Source of the DNA: Amblyornis subalaris
Lineage: Eukaryota > Chordata > Aves > Passeriformes > Ptilonorhynchidae
Assembly: GCA_018881555.1 (NCBI GenBank)
Contig: JACAXG010000002.1
Span: 17,912,077 to 17,976,076, forward strand
Reading direction: 5' to 3'
DNA: 64,000 nt
The notes under the pieces were generated by a model that saw nothing but the letters and a program-made list of their open reading frames with translations, was not told where the DNA came from and made no database searches. This document shows, piece by piece, positions 45,601 through 58,300 of the stretch. The stretch's first letter is position 1. Each line of letters starts with the position of its first letter. Made by a program: the position numbers and the translations under genes.

Positions 45601-46462
45601 CCTGCACTATTTTTGACAGTGATGGCTGCAGTTGGGTAGATCTTTAGAGAGGACTTGTGCTGTGCAAGTCCCAGTAAGGTATGTAACAAACCCAGCAGAG
45701 ACTGGAATGGACACTGGTGATGTCTGAGGGAGCAGCAGATGACAGGCAGCTCCCCTCTACCACCACCCCCGTAGCTCATTGCTGACTTTCAGTCCTTTCT
45801 TTTCGCTAAACTGTCTGGCATCAGAGGTAAGTCCTGCTTATAGGTCACCCACAAGGGAAACAGGACATTAAATTCTAAACTTCTAACTAGGCTAACATTT
45901 TACTTCTTTATTCCGTGCTACAGGTGATCTTGAAAGCACCTCCTGTGCAATGTAAGACGGGGCCCAGAGAAAGGAAATGAAATCAGAAATGGAGAAAAGT
46001 TATTTTAATCATAAATAGCTGTGGTAGGAAGGTAGATGTTTATATGTGCAATAGTACAGTACCTACTGTGTGTATTTTAGGAGAACCTGAGAATAGCAGC
46101 TGTGCTGAAATACTTGACAGTGAAGTCAAATATAGTTTAGGTTAAAAAAAAAAAAGAAGTGGCTGGGGAGGGTGGATTTGCAGCGTGAAGCCTGTTGGTG
46201 TTATCTCTGCCGCGTGGCACAGAACAGCCTGTGACTCTGGCCCTTGTTTGTGAACGCACAGTTCCNGTAATGGGATATGTCCCACTCCTGTCAGTGTGGT
46301 ATTGTGCCTGGGTAAACGCTCCCCACTTCCCAGATTTCCCCAAGAGCCACAGCAGGACAGCTTTGTTTCTCCAAAGGCTGACTTTTTTGAAGTGTTGCTG
46401 GTTTTGCAGCCGGTGGACCTGTTGAGTTTTATATCTCAAGAAGAAGCGAAGCTGCAGGCACT

Positions 46463-46488
46463 AAAACTGGAGCTCTTGCTCCAGTTTT
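46463..46488. repeat. Perfect 11-bp hairpin with 4-nt loop
   Basis: AAAACTGGAGC (46463-46473) and GCTCCAGTTTT (46478-46488) are exact reverse complements around the loop TCTT. In RNA of the plus strand a U-G pair could extend the stem by one. No U-run terminator context or known RNA family was recognised. Confidence 0.75.
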
Positions 46489-46965
46489 GTCAAGGTCAAA
46501 AGGATCAAAACCTAAATTAAACTTGTCCCTAAAATTTGGCTGTGAATCACAAATTCAGGAAGTTGTACATGAAAATCGGTCTGGGCACTGTTTCTTCCTT
46601 AAGAGTACTTTAGCTAAAAATAATGTATTGCGCTATAGTTATAAATAATACGGCCTTTTTTTTTATCTTCCCCTGTCTAATTAAATTGTTACCCTTGCCA
46701 CAACGAAAGGAAAGGGAAAAGATAATAACATGAATCTGGTTGAACAAGTACGTAGCTTGCAGGTTTCAGCTAGAGTGTTTGCAGCTGCAGACGATGCTGA
46801 ACCTTACGCTCATGCATTTAATTGTCAAAATGAAAAGAGGGTGCTCTGGAGGGATCAGCAGTGTTTTCTGTGTGTCCATCATTTGGGAACCCTTTTGAAA
46901 GCTCACACAAAGTGGGTTTTTCCTGCACTGTCAAAATACAGAAGAAAGGAATTTTTATTTTAAGA

Positions 46966-46996
46966 TTTTTTTTTTCTTTTTTTTTTTTTTTTTTTG
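46966..46996. repeat. T homopolymer tract (10 T, C, 20 T)
   Basis: Two T runs are separated by a single C. There is no adjacent cDNA-like sequence to suggest the reversed tail of a processed pseudogene. Confidence 0.8.
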
Positions 46997-49900
46997 GGTA
47001 ACTGCAGTGGATTTTGTAAAATTCTGGTTGAGCCATATGGTAGGATGTTTTGATGGACTGTGGTGTCCTACTAAGATGACAAGCAGTGGCCACAGATAGC
47101 TCTGCCATTATAAAGCATGACACTTTGGCAGGTTTTCTGTGGGTAAATAGCAGATAAAACTGGAAAAAGGAAGTTTTCTGCATCTTGGTTATGGCACTGA
47201 CATGTGCTTTGAAAGCCACGTAGATAACCTGGCCGTGGCCACCTTCCTGCTGAACAGTGGTGAGGGCCAGCAGCCTGGTAAGACAGTACTTATCACACCT
47301 ATTGCTGTTGCTGTGTTACTGTCCAGAAAAGTTTTGTGTATTTTGCTGCTGAGATTTGTCAGCAACTTCTGGGGCCTTTTAGCAATGTTGGGGGTTTGTG
47401 GTGGATTGTGGGGGGCTTCAGAGAGACTGTTTAACCCACTTGCTCCTGGGAGAGTGACGAGAATGGCCAGTGAAAGCAGTAATTCCAGAAGCCTGAGGGG
47501 CAACCACAGGCAATAACATGGCTGCCAAACTTTCAGCTTAATCACGACATCTTTCAGGTGGTGAGAGTGTTATTTTCCTCAAATGAGGCCATGCTGAGGG
47601 AAAAAGAAGGGTCCTACAAAGCAGAGAAGCTGGCCTGTGTGGGCGATAGAGCTGGGCACAGGCTCAGGCTGAAATTTGCTGTCGCTTAAAAAAAAAAAAA
47701 AAGAGGTGAGGCAGCTGTGTTATTTCACTGGCAGTGATGCAATGCCAGTGACACACCAGGACGGGAGGGACCAGCACGCTCTGTGACAGCACAGCATGTA
47801 CACGGTGTCACCCGAGAGTGCCCCACCAGCCGAGAGCTTCCACCAAGTGCCAGCACTTCGTCTAGGGCTTCGTTTTCAAGCCAGTATTTATACATAACAG
47901 CTGGAAGTATGTTTTTGGAAGTAACACATAGTGACTGCACATGTACTATTTCCAAAACACCCCCTTTGCTTTAGGGGGGTTTAGAATTTTTTTCTAAATT
48001 TGTTTTATCGCAGTGCAGTCAAGGCATTTACTAATTTTTCATTCACTTGTCAATTGCTCTAAAAGAGTGAAAATCTCGCAGGAAAACACCATACTCTGAT
48101 TAGGTTGTAAACAGAAAGCAGAAATGTGTTTTAATATTTAATGCATTGTTCTGAAGATTTGGGCTGCCCCCCAAAAGTTAGTGATGGCACAGGCAAAAAG
48201 AATATTGTACTATTGAGAGGAAAGACTCAAAAAGAAGAAACTTAAGTATTTTTTTAAAAAAAAATGCAAAAGGGGTGAGGAAAAAAGCTGGTGTATAAGT
48301 GTGTGTGTTTGGTTAAGGAATTGAATGGGTAGGAAATCCTTTTCCATGTGTGTGGAAAATATGAGTTGGCTTTTGCAACAGCATTTTATGGGAAGAAAGA
48401 TCAAGGGTTCACGAGCTGAAATACTTATTCATAAAATGTAGGGAGCAAAGACAAGCTACTTGTTGTGCTTCTGCCCATTTGCTGTAAGTCGAGTCTAGCT
48501 GAATCATTTCTAGGAATGGAGTGGGTAACTGGATTTCCAGCCTCCTCTCTGTCCTTGGCTTCTCTCCTGCATGGCTGCTGCTGATTAGTACTTGTTGTAC
48601 TGAGCTTTATGTGAAGGGTATGTTCCTGTTCGCTTCATTGCTAAAGCTTTTACCAGCTTGGGGTCTAAGCACAGTCCACTTGAACCTGGATTAAAACAGC
48701 CAACTTGTTTCATGGAGGCTTTTGAACAGCTATCAGACGGAAGCTGGCTCAGTTAGGATTTTGGCCTGATGGTGGGGAAACGAAAGGCCCTTCCCCATAA
48801 CCGGTCCGTTGCCACACTCTGTGGGTGGTTTCTGACAAAATCAAACCCAACCCAAGCATTTCCCCTGGTGTTTGAGGTCTTCTGAAAGGCTGAAGACAGA
48901 TGATCTGCCACATGAAGCCAAGCTTGCTGCAGGTGTAACTTTTATTAGTTCAGTGAATGTGATCTTTTATTTGTATATCTGAAGAAATTTGGGGTTAGGC
49001 TGCACAGACTGCTTGCCTGAAGTGCTCCCTGTCTGCTTCCCNCACCCTGAAGTGCCCAGATGCTTTGAGCCCCATTCAGCTGCTGGGGTGTTCATATAGG
49101 TGTGTGCCAGGTCAGCACAGCAACCTGGGCTCAGCCCCCGCACCGTCCCGTGACTGCCTTTGTTTAATCTGGCACCTTCCCAGCTCACCTTAGACATTGC
49201 TGTGTGCCTCAGGTTGGTGTGGCTCAGCAAGGCTGTGCTGCAGAGGGTGGCGGTTTTCCCCTCTTTTCAGTAAGTGTAACAGGAGGGGGAATTAAAACAG
49301 CTGTTCAGAACATTTTGAAGAACTTTTGAGAGCCCCTCTGCTTTCCATGGGTTTCAGGACAGGTTGATGTTGCATATGAAGGCTAAAGTTTGTCTGCCTG
49401 TCAGGAGGCAAAGGGGCTGAGCTAGTGCCACACACAGTGAATTCGGATCACTTTGGTTAGAAAAAGCAGCTCTGGTTATCTAGGTGATGAATATAAACCC
49501 TTTTGGTTGTTAACTAGCGAGTTTTAGTATTCTGTATTTTTGAACTTTGGTGCTGAAAGAGGAACAATTTGGAGCTTGTGTTCTTTTCCTCCCAAAAGAG
49601 GGAAGTATTTTTTAGTGGTGGTATTGGTCCAAGGTGCAAAATGTCTTTTAGCAGCAAGTGAAGGAGCTTCCTAGAGGAAAAAGGTTCTAGGTAAGACTGC
49701 GTTCTGCAGTTACCTTGCATTTAATGAATGTCTTGGGAGGGTTAACAAAATTCATTGAAAGCAATTTGTATACCTAAAGAAAACCTATGTGAAAATGCCA
49801 TGACTGAAGGAATTCAAAGCCTTCTAATGATTTTGTGGGGGAGGAAAGAAAGTTTTTTTTCATTGTTGCTGTTTTTAATCTTAAGCATGATTCCCTTTCA

Positions 49901-52900
49901 CCCCTGGCTTCTCTAGCATTTGTGTGTGTGCACTTGTATGGTTATCAGCCCATGTGCGGTTCCAGGTCCCTCAGGGCAGCAGCCTTGCCCTGCTTGATGG
50001 CTCTGAAAGGGGAGAAAGATCAGACAGATCTGGCACAGCCAGAAAGATCCCGACGATTTACAGTTACCACCCTGTTTTCAGTACGCACCTCTCGAAGGCC
50101 CCTCTGCCGAGGCAATGTTGTGCCAGATAAGAGACTGTTCCGCTGGTTTGGAGCAGCTGTTGTACCCCGGGGGTAACGCTGCTGCCAGTTGCTGTGGGGG
50201 AGGATGCTGGCAGGCCAGGTGGAGCAGCTTTAGTCAGGATGCTGCCAACTTTCCGTCCCGTCTGCTGGGGTCTTCCCACTTTTGCTAGGGGCAACCAAAA
50301 GGAAGATCTGTACTCCCCAGCATGATGTTTCAAACACAAAAAGGGGCACACAGAGGGCCCCTGTATGCACTGCTCCATCGCGGTGGTGTATGAAATTCCA
50401 CCACCATTACCAGGAAGTTCTGTAGGCACTTCCTTGCTTTATTGGCTGCCTCCTGGGTAGCCCTTTCATATGGGTATTTTGGCAGTCATAGGTCAAGGTT
50501 AGGGGAGCTCTCACTAAGGCTGGGGGTCTGGCTGTTGCTGCAGCGGGGGTTGAATTATAAAGAGGAGATGATGACCAGCCTTTAGGGTGTGAGGACAGAG
50601 GCATCTTGGGCTGGCATGCTCTCCATGCAGTTCCTTGCAAGGCCAGGTTTCTTCTCCAAAGCCAAGGGAGTACTTGTCCCTGCCCTTACTGCTCACCTCA
50701 GTGAACCTGAGTCCTTCCCTGTCTAAAACAGCAGGCATTAATGTTAAAATTGGCTAAATGAATGCCAGAATGTTTATGACGNCGAAATGATAACTGTCTG
50801 CTGTCTCTTTCCTTCTCATGGGCAAAGGCCCCCCACCCTGAACTGCTAGGACAACCTGGCTCCAGTGTGTGAAACACATCAGTGCTGCTGTGCTGCAGTT
50901 ACAGTGGATTCTTAGGATGTGAGTGCTGTGTCCACCAGGACTTCTGCAGCCATTCGGGAGATCCAATGGTGGGGACTTCCCATCTTCCTCAAGACTCCCA
51001 TTTTCCTGTGAGGAGATGTCCGAGTCAGGAACTAAAGAGCCATAAAGGGAAGATTGTAGATGTGTGTGATATTTCAATCTGATAGCATGTCTGCGTTTAA
51101 ATACCTTTTGGCTGCAAGAACTTGTCTTTCATGCCTCATGCTGTCATTTAAAGAAATAAATAGCAAGCGATGGGACTGAATTGTTTTTTAAGTATCTTAA
51201 AGCTAGCCAAGATATAGATGCTCCCAAGACCTCTGGCAAAAAGAAATTAAATTGTTTTAATCTAGTGTATTAAGANGATCAGAGGCAACCTGTCTTTTAG
51301 GAACCTTCTGCCTCTTCTTCCCCANCCACCTGGGGAGAGCAAGCCCTCTTTCTTTAGGAATAAATAATTCCTTGCAGTGCTGGGACACAGTTGTCCAGCC
51401 TTCCCATCTTTGCCACCTCCAGTCAGTACTTTATTGAGGGAGTTGTATTTATTCTTTTCAGCCTGAGAGTTCATTTCAAATTACGTGTTTCCACATAGAG
51501 TCAACTCAGATCCTTCGTTATTATCTCTAATATGTGAAGCAATTAAGATCATTCAGTATTTTGCAAGATGAGCAAAATCTGAAAATGTTCCTCTCTCTCC
51601 CAGCCTCTTCCACATTGTGCAAGTGGTTTTTCTCAGAGGCTGCACGTTTCAGGAGCTTTTCTGGCTGCCTTGCATGTTGGGCCAGCAAGATTTTAATCCT
51701 GAAGGTTGAGAGGCAACTTCCTATGGGATCTTGCAAGCGTTGCCAGGTATGGGGTGATCCTACCAGGGCGTTTGAAGATGGAGGATGCTGACACGGCCTC
51801 GCAGGGTGTGATTTACAGCTGTCCTCCCTCGGGCGGAAGGAGCCAGGGTCCATCAAAGCCAAGTGACCCAAAGGCTCCGTTCATTGCAGAGTGCAGGCAG
51901 GTAACTCAAAAACCAGAATGTTTCCTTTGCAATATCTTAAAAATTTCATTCTGTTGTAGACGGTGTATTCGGAACAAACAACAGACTGCATATTTCCTGC
52001 ATCATTTTCCTGTAGCAAGATTAGTAGGTTGCAGATCATCGTTTTGGTCAGGATACTTCCCAGCTGCTTCTCCATACCAGGATGAAGGTAATTATATTGG
52101 TGCANAATATGCTAGGTGAATTAATTCCTGCTCAATAGAAATAATTTCAGAATTCAGATTTAATAGAATGGGCTTGAGAATAGTTTTCTAATCCTTTGCT
52201 TATTTTAGGTACTTCTCCGTGGTTAGGTTTATTTACTCTTCAGTAACCTCTCCCTTTTCTTTGTCTCCAGTGATTATTTTTGTGTGGGGTTGTTTCATTA
52301 GCCCAGTGTGTGTGGTGGTCATAGTTTGCTGCCTGACAGCAGTTACTTGGCTTCTAAGCAGGAAAAAGGGAAAATTAATTTGTAATTTCATACTTGTCAT
52401 CTTTATTTTATCCAAATACAGATGCAGGATTATGCCAGAGAAGTCTTGTATGTAACTAATATTCCATATATTTTTGGTTACATGCAGGATGTTCTTCTGT
52501 GTCTTCTGACTCAGAAAGGAGGGAATGAAAGTCGAGTTAATGTCATAATGACATTAATTTTGGACTACAATTCTTTTTTTTCACAGATTCTTAAGGGACA
52601 GTGTGAACAACTTCCCCAGACAATAAAAGTGCATACTGAGAAGGGTTTTTTCCCATTTACCACATTTAGGCATCATTTTACAAAATCTTGCTTTAGCAGC
52701 ACAGTTGCTTCTTCAGAGTCAGTGCAGCTGGATATGGGGAGCAGGTTTANGCTGTGCTTAGGGAGATTCTGCCCAAGATGTTGGACACCTTCCCAAAAGC
52801 ATTCTCTTCTTAAGACAGGAAAGGGCAAGATGAGAGGACATCANAGTGACGCAGGACAGTTCTGCAAGCGAGCCAGACACATCTGTGCGTGGCCAATGTT

Positions 52901-53342
52901 TGTGTTAAGGCAACACAAGAGCTGGCTCATTTGGTGTCAAAAGGCTCTGCCGCTGCCACTCTGTGTTGGGAGCCTCTGTGCTCAAAAAGAATGTCACTAG
53001 GGAGTTGGACTTCTATTATTATAGTTTTTGGTCTGGCTTGGCATGTTGCTGAAAAGTAGCTCAGACCTTCAGTGAGTTATGACAAGCCGACTGAAATTAA
53101 TACCATATTTTACATTGTTTTAGAGAGTGACCTTTCCTCACTTGGGAAACATAAAGGAGCTCATCTTATTTCCCCAGCACTTCTTTCTGAGTCTGTGTTA
53201 ATTTCCCCTTGGTAGGGCTGAATTTATAAGGCTGGAAACAAAGACAAATGCAGAAGATTTAAAAGAGCTTGTTCTTGAACTTTAAAAGTTCCCTTGAATA
53301 GACCGGGCACTTCTAAATGTCTCCTTATTTACAGTTGGTTTG

Positions 53343-53371
53343 TTTTCTTTTTTTTCTTTTTTTTTTTTTTT
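53343..53371. repeat. T-rich low-complexity tract
   Basis: A run of T is interrupted by isolated C. This is simple sequence with no associated repeat recognised. Confidence 0.75.
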
Positions 53372-55857
53372 CCTCTTTTCCTTTTTGGAATTCCTGACTC
53401 AGATGAAGGAGATTTTCAGTATTACCGTGCTAGAAAATGCTGGAAATTTATCTGTGCTTTCCATAATACTTCAACAAAAAAGATCACAAAAAAGCCCCCT
53501 ATGTCAAAGCCGTATTTCTTTCCTATTGCATTGTTAATCTAATTACTTAAGTGTAATCTTAAAACATCTGATAATCAGGTAGAATACACAAACTCACTTT
53601 GTTGAATTTTTTTAATTGCATTGCATTTCTCAATCACTGGCACGTGAATAAAGACAACAGGGCAGACACCTGAACAGTCACCTTCCATATTCCTTTGCCT
53701 GAAGGATGAGTGGCAGTTGTAACCTTCTACCCTGAACCCTCTTCTCTAGGGACTTGGGACGATGAATTTGCAAGGTGTTCTTTATTTTCTAGGGTTGTTT
53801 TTTTTTTTTAGAAATTGCAAGCAGGGAAGTAGAACCGAATCTAAAATCTGGTATATTTTTTCTCTAACAAGATTGATACAATGGAGATGAAATCTTGGAG
53901 TTTTTTTCCCAGAGTAGTCCAAACCTTTGGACGCAAATCATCTCGATATTGATGCACTTTCTGGGAATCAAAATCAGGGTTCTGTGACGCTTTCAGGATT
54001 CCTGGTAGCTGCTGGAGACCTCAGCTGTCTTTCTGATGTGCATGCCCCATGTAGTGTGTTGTACCAGTATTTATGGTTTTGTAAGCACTGTGAGTCCCAA
54101 CTCTGATGGACAGAAAGGTGAAGTCTTGACTGATTTATGTGAGAGCTTTAGCTGTGGTCTTCAATCGAAGTGTTCAGTGGAGAGTTGAGATTTCCATGTA
54201 GCTGGTCTAGCAGCTTTTTGAACACAGTCAACCTTTATTAGCAGATAGGTAATTATCTCCTTAGAGTACCTTTCATGTTGTATTTTGTAAATCACTTTTG
54301 GTGGGAGGACTTGTTAGGCACAGCCCAGGTCTGCTGTTGTCTCTCTNTACCTGTTGCATCGAGCCAGGGAGGACATCTCCCAAACTGGACCATGTGCTCT
54401 GATGCATTCCTTCCAACTCCAGGGTCTTCTCAGGTGCNTTGAGTGACTGGACTTTCTACTGTTTCACCTTTTTCTGATGTTCCNGAAATTTCCTGGCTTC
54501 CAGGGCTTTTATTTTTCTCCATCTTTTAGTAATTCAGATTGGAGGTAAGAGAGCAGTGGTTGTTGTAGACTGTGAACCCAGGTTCCTACTCTCAAAAGAA
54601 TCCCATTTGTCAAAGAAAACAAAAGCTGTGCTTCCCTTGCAGGACAGCAAAATGGCTGAGCTGAGCAATTCTGCTCATTATGTCTGTGACTTGCTTCNTC
54701 TCCCTCCCATACAATTATTTGTAGAAAGAAAAACTCCCATTGCATATTTTCGTTCACATCATCCAAGCTTGAGGACTTGGTCTAGAAAGATTAAACTCGT
54801 GTTCTGTGTTTCTTGCCAAGATGCTGCAATCCACTGGAGATAAAATTAATTCCTTTTTGCTGAGTGAGAATCCAAAGCTATTTATTAATAAGGAAAAGAA
54901 AGTGCCAGATCTTTCTCCTTCTCGTCTCGTATGTGTGGGCATGTCAAGGGTACTTGTCCTGCTTTTGNCCCTCCATTCCCCCTTTCCAAGGGACATTTTG
55001 TACAAATCAGCATTAGAATCATCAGGTTTCTGAAACCAGGTGTGACAGAATAGGCTTTAGTTTAAATGCCTTTTAATTTAAAGTCATTCATGCTTTCCAG
55101 TTTTCAATTTGAACAGTAATGAGGAGATTTTCAGGTATACCAAAAGAGTTAGTCTCTCAACTCCTGTTGGCTTTTATTGGGTGGGATATGAAAAGAAGGC
55201 TGTGCTGCTGTCCTTGAAAAATCCCTCTGTTAATGTCTAGCATTTTGTGATGAGTTGGTGTTTCTCTCCAGAAGTCTTTGAAGCTAGTATTTTCCTGAAA
55301 CCTTCTTACCAGAATTACCAAGCAAAGCTTTATATTCAAATATTTAAAAGATTGTAATTGCTTTAATTAAAAAAAAACATGCACGTACCTGTATTTGATT
55401 TATATTACAAATACCTGTATTATCAGGTTGTATTTGCCAGAGTAAATACCTGAAAGGTTTTAAGAACCTCATTACATTGAAGCTCATGGACTGAGCTGGC
55501 CTGTTTCTCAGGTTTCACAAGGTTTTGTCCTATCTTCCTATGTGTGTACATGTTTATATGGGTGTATGTATGTCCTTGTGTTTACCCTACCAAAAAGCTA
55601 GCAGCGCGAAGAGCTGTAGTCATCTTTGGTGGGGGTAAATACACATTGCCATGTTTTCTGGAACTACTGCAAACACTGGTGAAATTGCCTTGCATTGCAG
55701 GAAAAGGTTTGGTTTGCTCCTGTGGAGGCAATCGCAGTCTTTCCCGTGTGAACTAAAGCAAGGTGGAAAAGCTTTGCTGCAAGTGAGAGCTAGGCTTGGA
55801 GTCACCAGCCCTTCCTGCCTGGGAGCGTGTGTTCCCCTCAGTAGTGTCACGCTCAGT

Positions 55858-55891
55858 CACATGAGAATCACTGGCACGCGATTCTCATGTG
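55858..55891. repeat. Perfect 12-bp hairpin with 10-nt loop
   Basis: CACATGAGAATC (55858-55869) pairs exactly with GATTCTCATGTG (55880-55891) around the loop ACTGGCACGC. The stem is too short for a canonical microRNA precursor, and pairing does not continue outside. It may be a relic of a small inverted-repeat element or a protein-binding palindrome. Confidence 0.75.
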
Positions 55892-57909
55892 TGCAGGTGA
55901 TCTGCTACTTCAAAATTTAATTTTATTTTTTCCCCTCTATGGGGTTGTATTGGTTTCTTCTGCTCCCAGTTAAAAATACACGTTGGGAGAAAACACTAAT
56001 TAGGTGACAGCATTTTCTAACCTGTCCTGTAAAGGATTTTATGCACACTATACGGTAAGGGNTTTAATGCACGCTATTGAACAATAGATTGTATCTCCTT
56101 TAGCATATATTTGTGCAGCTNTATGTAGTGGTTCATCAAAATGCATCATGTTAGGGGGAGTTTTGGCTTGTGTCCCCAGATAAGTTGGGACCAGTGTGAG
56201 CCAAACTCATTTCAGGAGCNGAGGTCAAGGCAGGCATGCTTGAACTAAACCTAGCTTTGGAAAATCTCAGGAATTCAGAAGTTAAATTTCACTGGGAAGT
56301 ATGTTAAGTAAATCTAATAAAGGGCAAATATTTTCTTCCCCAGAACTATACAGTCCAGTTGTATGTGCCTTAAACGTGAAAATAGCAGGGGAGGCTCTAT
56401 GTAACAGGNGTGACAGATAAAGCTGGAAGAAGAGGAAAGGGAGTGGGAAGGTGGGAGCCTCTTTTTTCTCACTTAGTCCAAAGAATGGCGCTGTAGTGGA
56501 GGGTCTCACTGGATGTGTGATGGGGGTTGGAAGATACATTTGTAAAATCTGGAAAGAGCCTTCAGTTTGGGGCGCAAAAAAGCCATCTTTGTTTTAAAGT
56601 GGTCTTGGGAAGAAGCAGAGCAAACAANACTATCATAATGCGTCTTCTCTTCTTGGCGTGCAGTTGTCATGAGAGATTTGTAACTCTTTTCTTGGTTCAT
56701 TGTTCCCAGGCTAGTGTGTATTCTCCATTCAGTAGTGCCAGAATTAAGATGAAGCCTGCCCGTTTCAATAAGGCGGCTTTGTTGTCCAAATGGCAGCACT
56801 TGTATAGAAATTGGATTGACTCCAGCAGAGCTTGCACGATACACTGCAAAACTAGTGTCATATGATCTTTTTTATTACTAAGAAAAAGCCTGTTCTCAAA
56901 AAAATGGACTAGTCCTCTTTTTTTTTCTGTTTTGTTAGGGAGGGGAAAAAATCACCATAAAATTCTTTCTATTAATAATCAACTGCAAATTTGAAAACTA
57001 TGCCTAATGTTTGAGTGTAATGAAGAGATTGCATTAAGTGACATTATTGTAGAAATATGGTAGAGCCCTATATACTTCATTTTATGTAGCAGGAGCTGTG
57101 ATTGATCTACTCACAGGTCTAAGTAAGCATGTACAGTTCAACCTTAGCAAGAGGGGATGGGAGGTGATGGCACAACGGGGAAGGGAGAGGTGTTGGAGTG
57201 ATACAAAGTACAGCTGTGGTTTTGGAAAAGTATGGTTCTCTCACCTACTTGCATTTCCTCAAGATGTGGAGAAAAGGCAGCTTGCTCTAAACAAGCCGTT
57301 CGAAAGAGCAAGCCTTTCTTGCTGCTCTGTGTTCATATAGCACCCAGCAATGTGAGTCCCTCATCCAGGCCAGCCACAAGGGAGGATGCATCCTTATGAG
57401 AAAGACATTAACTGCTAATGTCTTCTAGTGCTAATAATGGAAATTGCTGTTCCAACTCGAAGTATTTTATTCTCTAAGAATTGCTTTTCTCCATTCTGGA
57501 ATGGAGCATCTGTAAAGAGAGCACTTCTTATCAACTAGGGTCCAGGTGTTGGATTTGAAAAGAGAGTTTTCCTCTCTTTATTCTTGGTTTTTTTTCAGTC
57601 ATGCAGCAGAAAATAGGTGAACACATTTTTTTATGATTATTGATACTACTTGTTAACCATGAAATGTTACTAAAAAAATTGTGTGTTAACACTAGGGTAA
57701 TGTGAAGAGGAATTGCCTTAGGTCTAGATGAGTTTTATAAAGTACCTTTTTTTTAATTTTTAATTTATTAATGCACTTTTGTTGTGATAAGCTTCATTTT
57801 GCAATGCTTTGTGATTTGTGAACTGTTTCTTCTTCAGCTTGTCTTTTGCAGCCATATGATAATATTTGTGTAGGTTCTGATGGCTACAAAATCCTAGCAC
57901 ATATAGAGT

Positions 57910-58300
57910 AGAATTAATAGATTTTAAAGCTGGAGGGACCCATTATGCTCATGGTCTGACATCTGTGTGACACACAGGACATCGAATTTCATCTAATAAT
58001 TCTGCATAAAGGATGTGACTTCTGGCTGAGCTTGAGCTTACTTTAAAGGCATCCAGTTCTGATTTAAAGACTTAAGATGATAAANCTTTCGGAATTTTTT
58101 TCTCAGCAGTTGATTACCTTCACTTTTTTTCTTTGTTATAGGAAGTTTGGTACTTCTTTTGCTCTCTGAATTTGTCAAGCTGCTGTTTGGTTTTCTTTGT
58201 TCTCCATTTCTGTGTGCTAACTTCAGCTGATGTCTGATATCGGAGACCTTTGCATAGGGAAGGTACATATGACCAAGTCTTCTCTTAGATAATCTGAATC
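57910..58300 (-). mobile_element. Ancient CR1/L3-type LINE relic, reverse orientation
   Basis: The start AGAATTAATAGATTTTAAAG (57910-57929), then CTGGAGGGACCCATTATG, GGTCTGACATCTG and ACACACAGGACATCGAATTTC, follow the antisense 3' part of an old CR1 lineage common to reptiles and birds. Further on, GGCATCCAGTTCTGATTTAA (58048-58067), TGATTACCTTCAC, TCTGAATTTGTCAAGCT and CTTAGATAATCTGAATCCTTGGA continue in the expected order. Similarity may extend to about 58430. The high divergence indicates an old insertion, far older than the other CR1 copies here. Confidence 0.7.

Noticed and set aside
46966..46996. T tract as the reversed poly-A tail of a processed pseudogene
   Set aside because: No cDNA-like sequence or flanking duplication was recognised beside it.
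54380..54430. CCTTCCAACTCCAGGG words resembling a CR1 3' end
   Set aside because: The typical terminal ATTCTATG-like tail and upstream CR1 blocks are absent, so it is probably chance.
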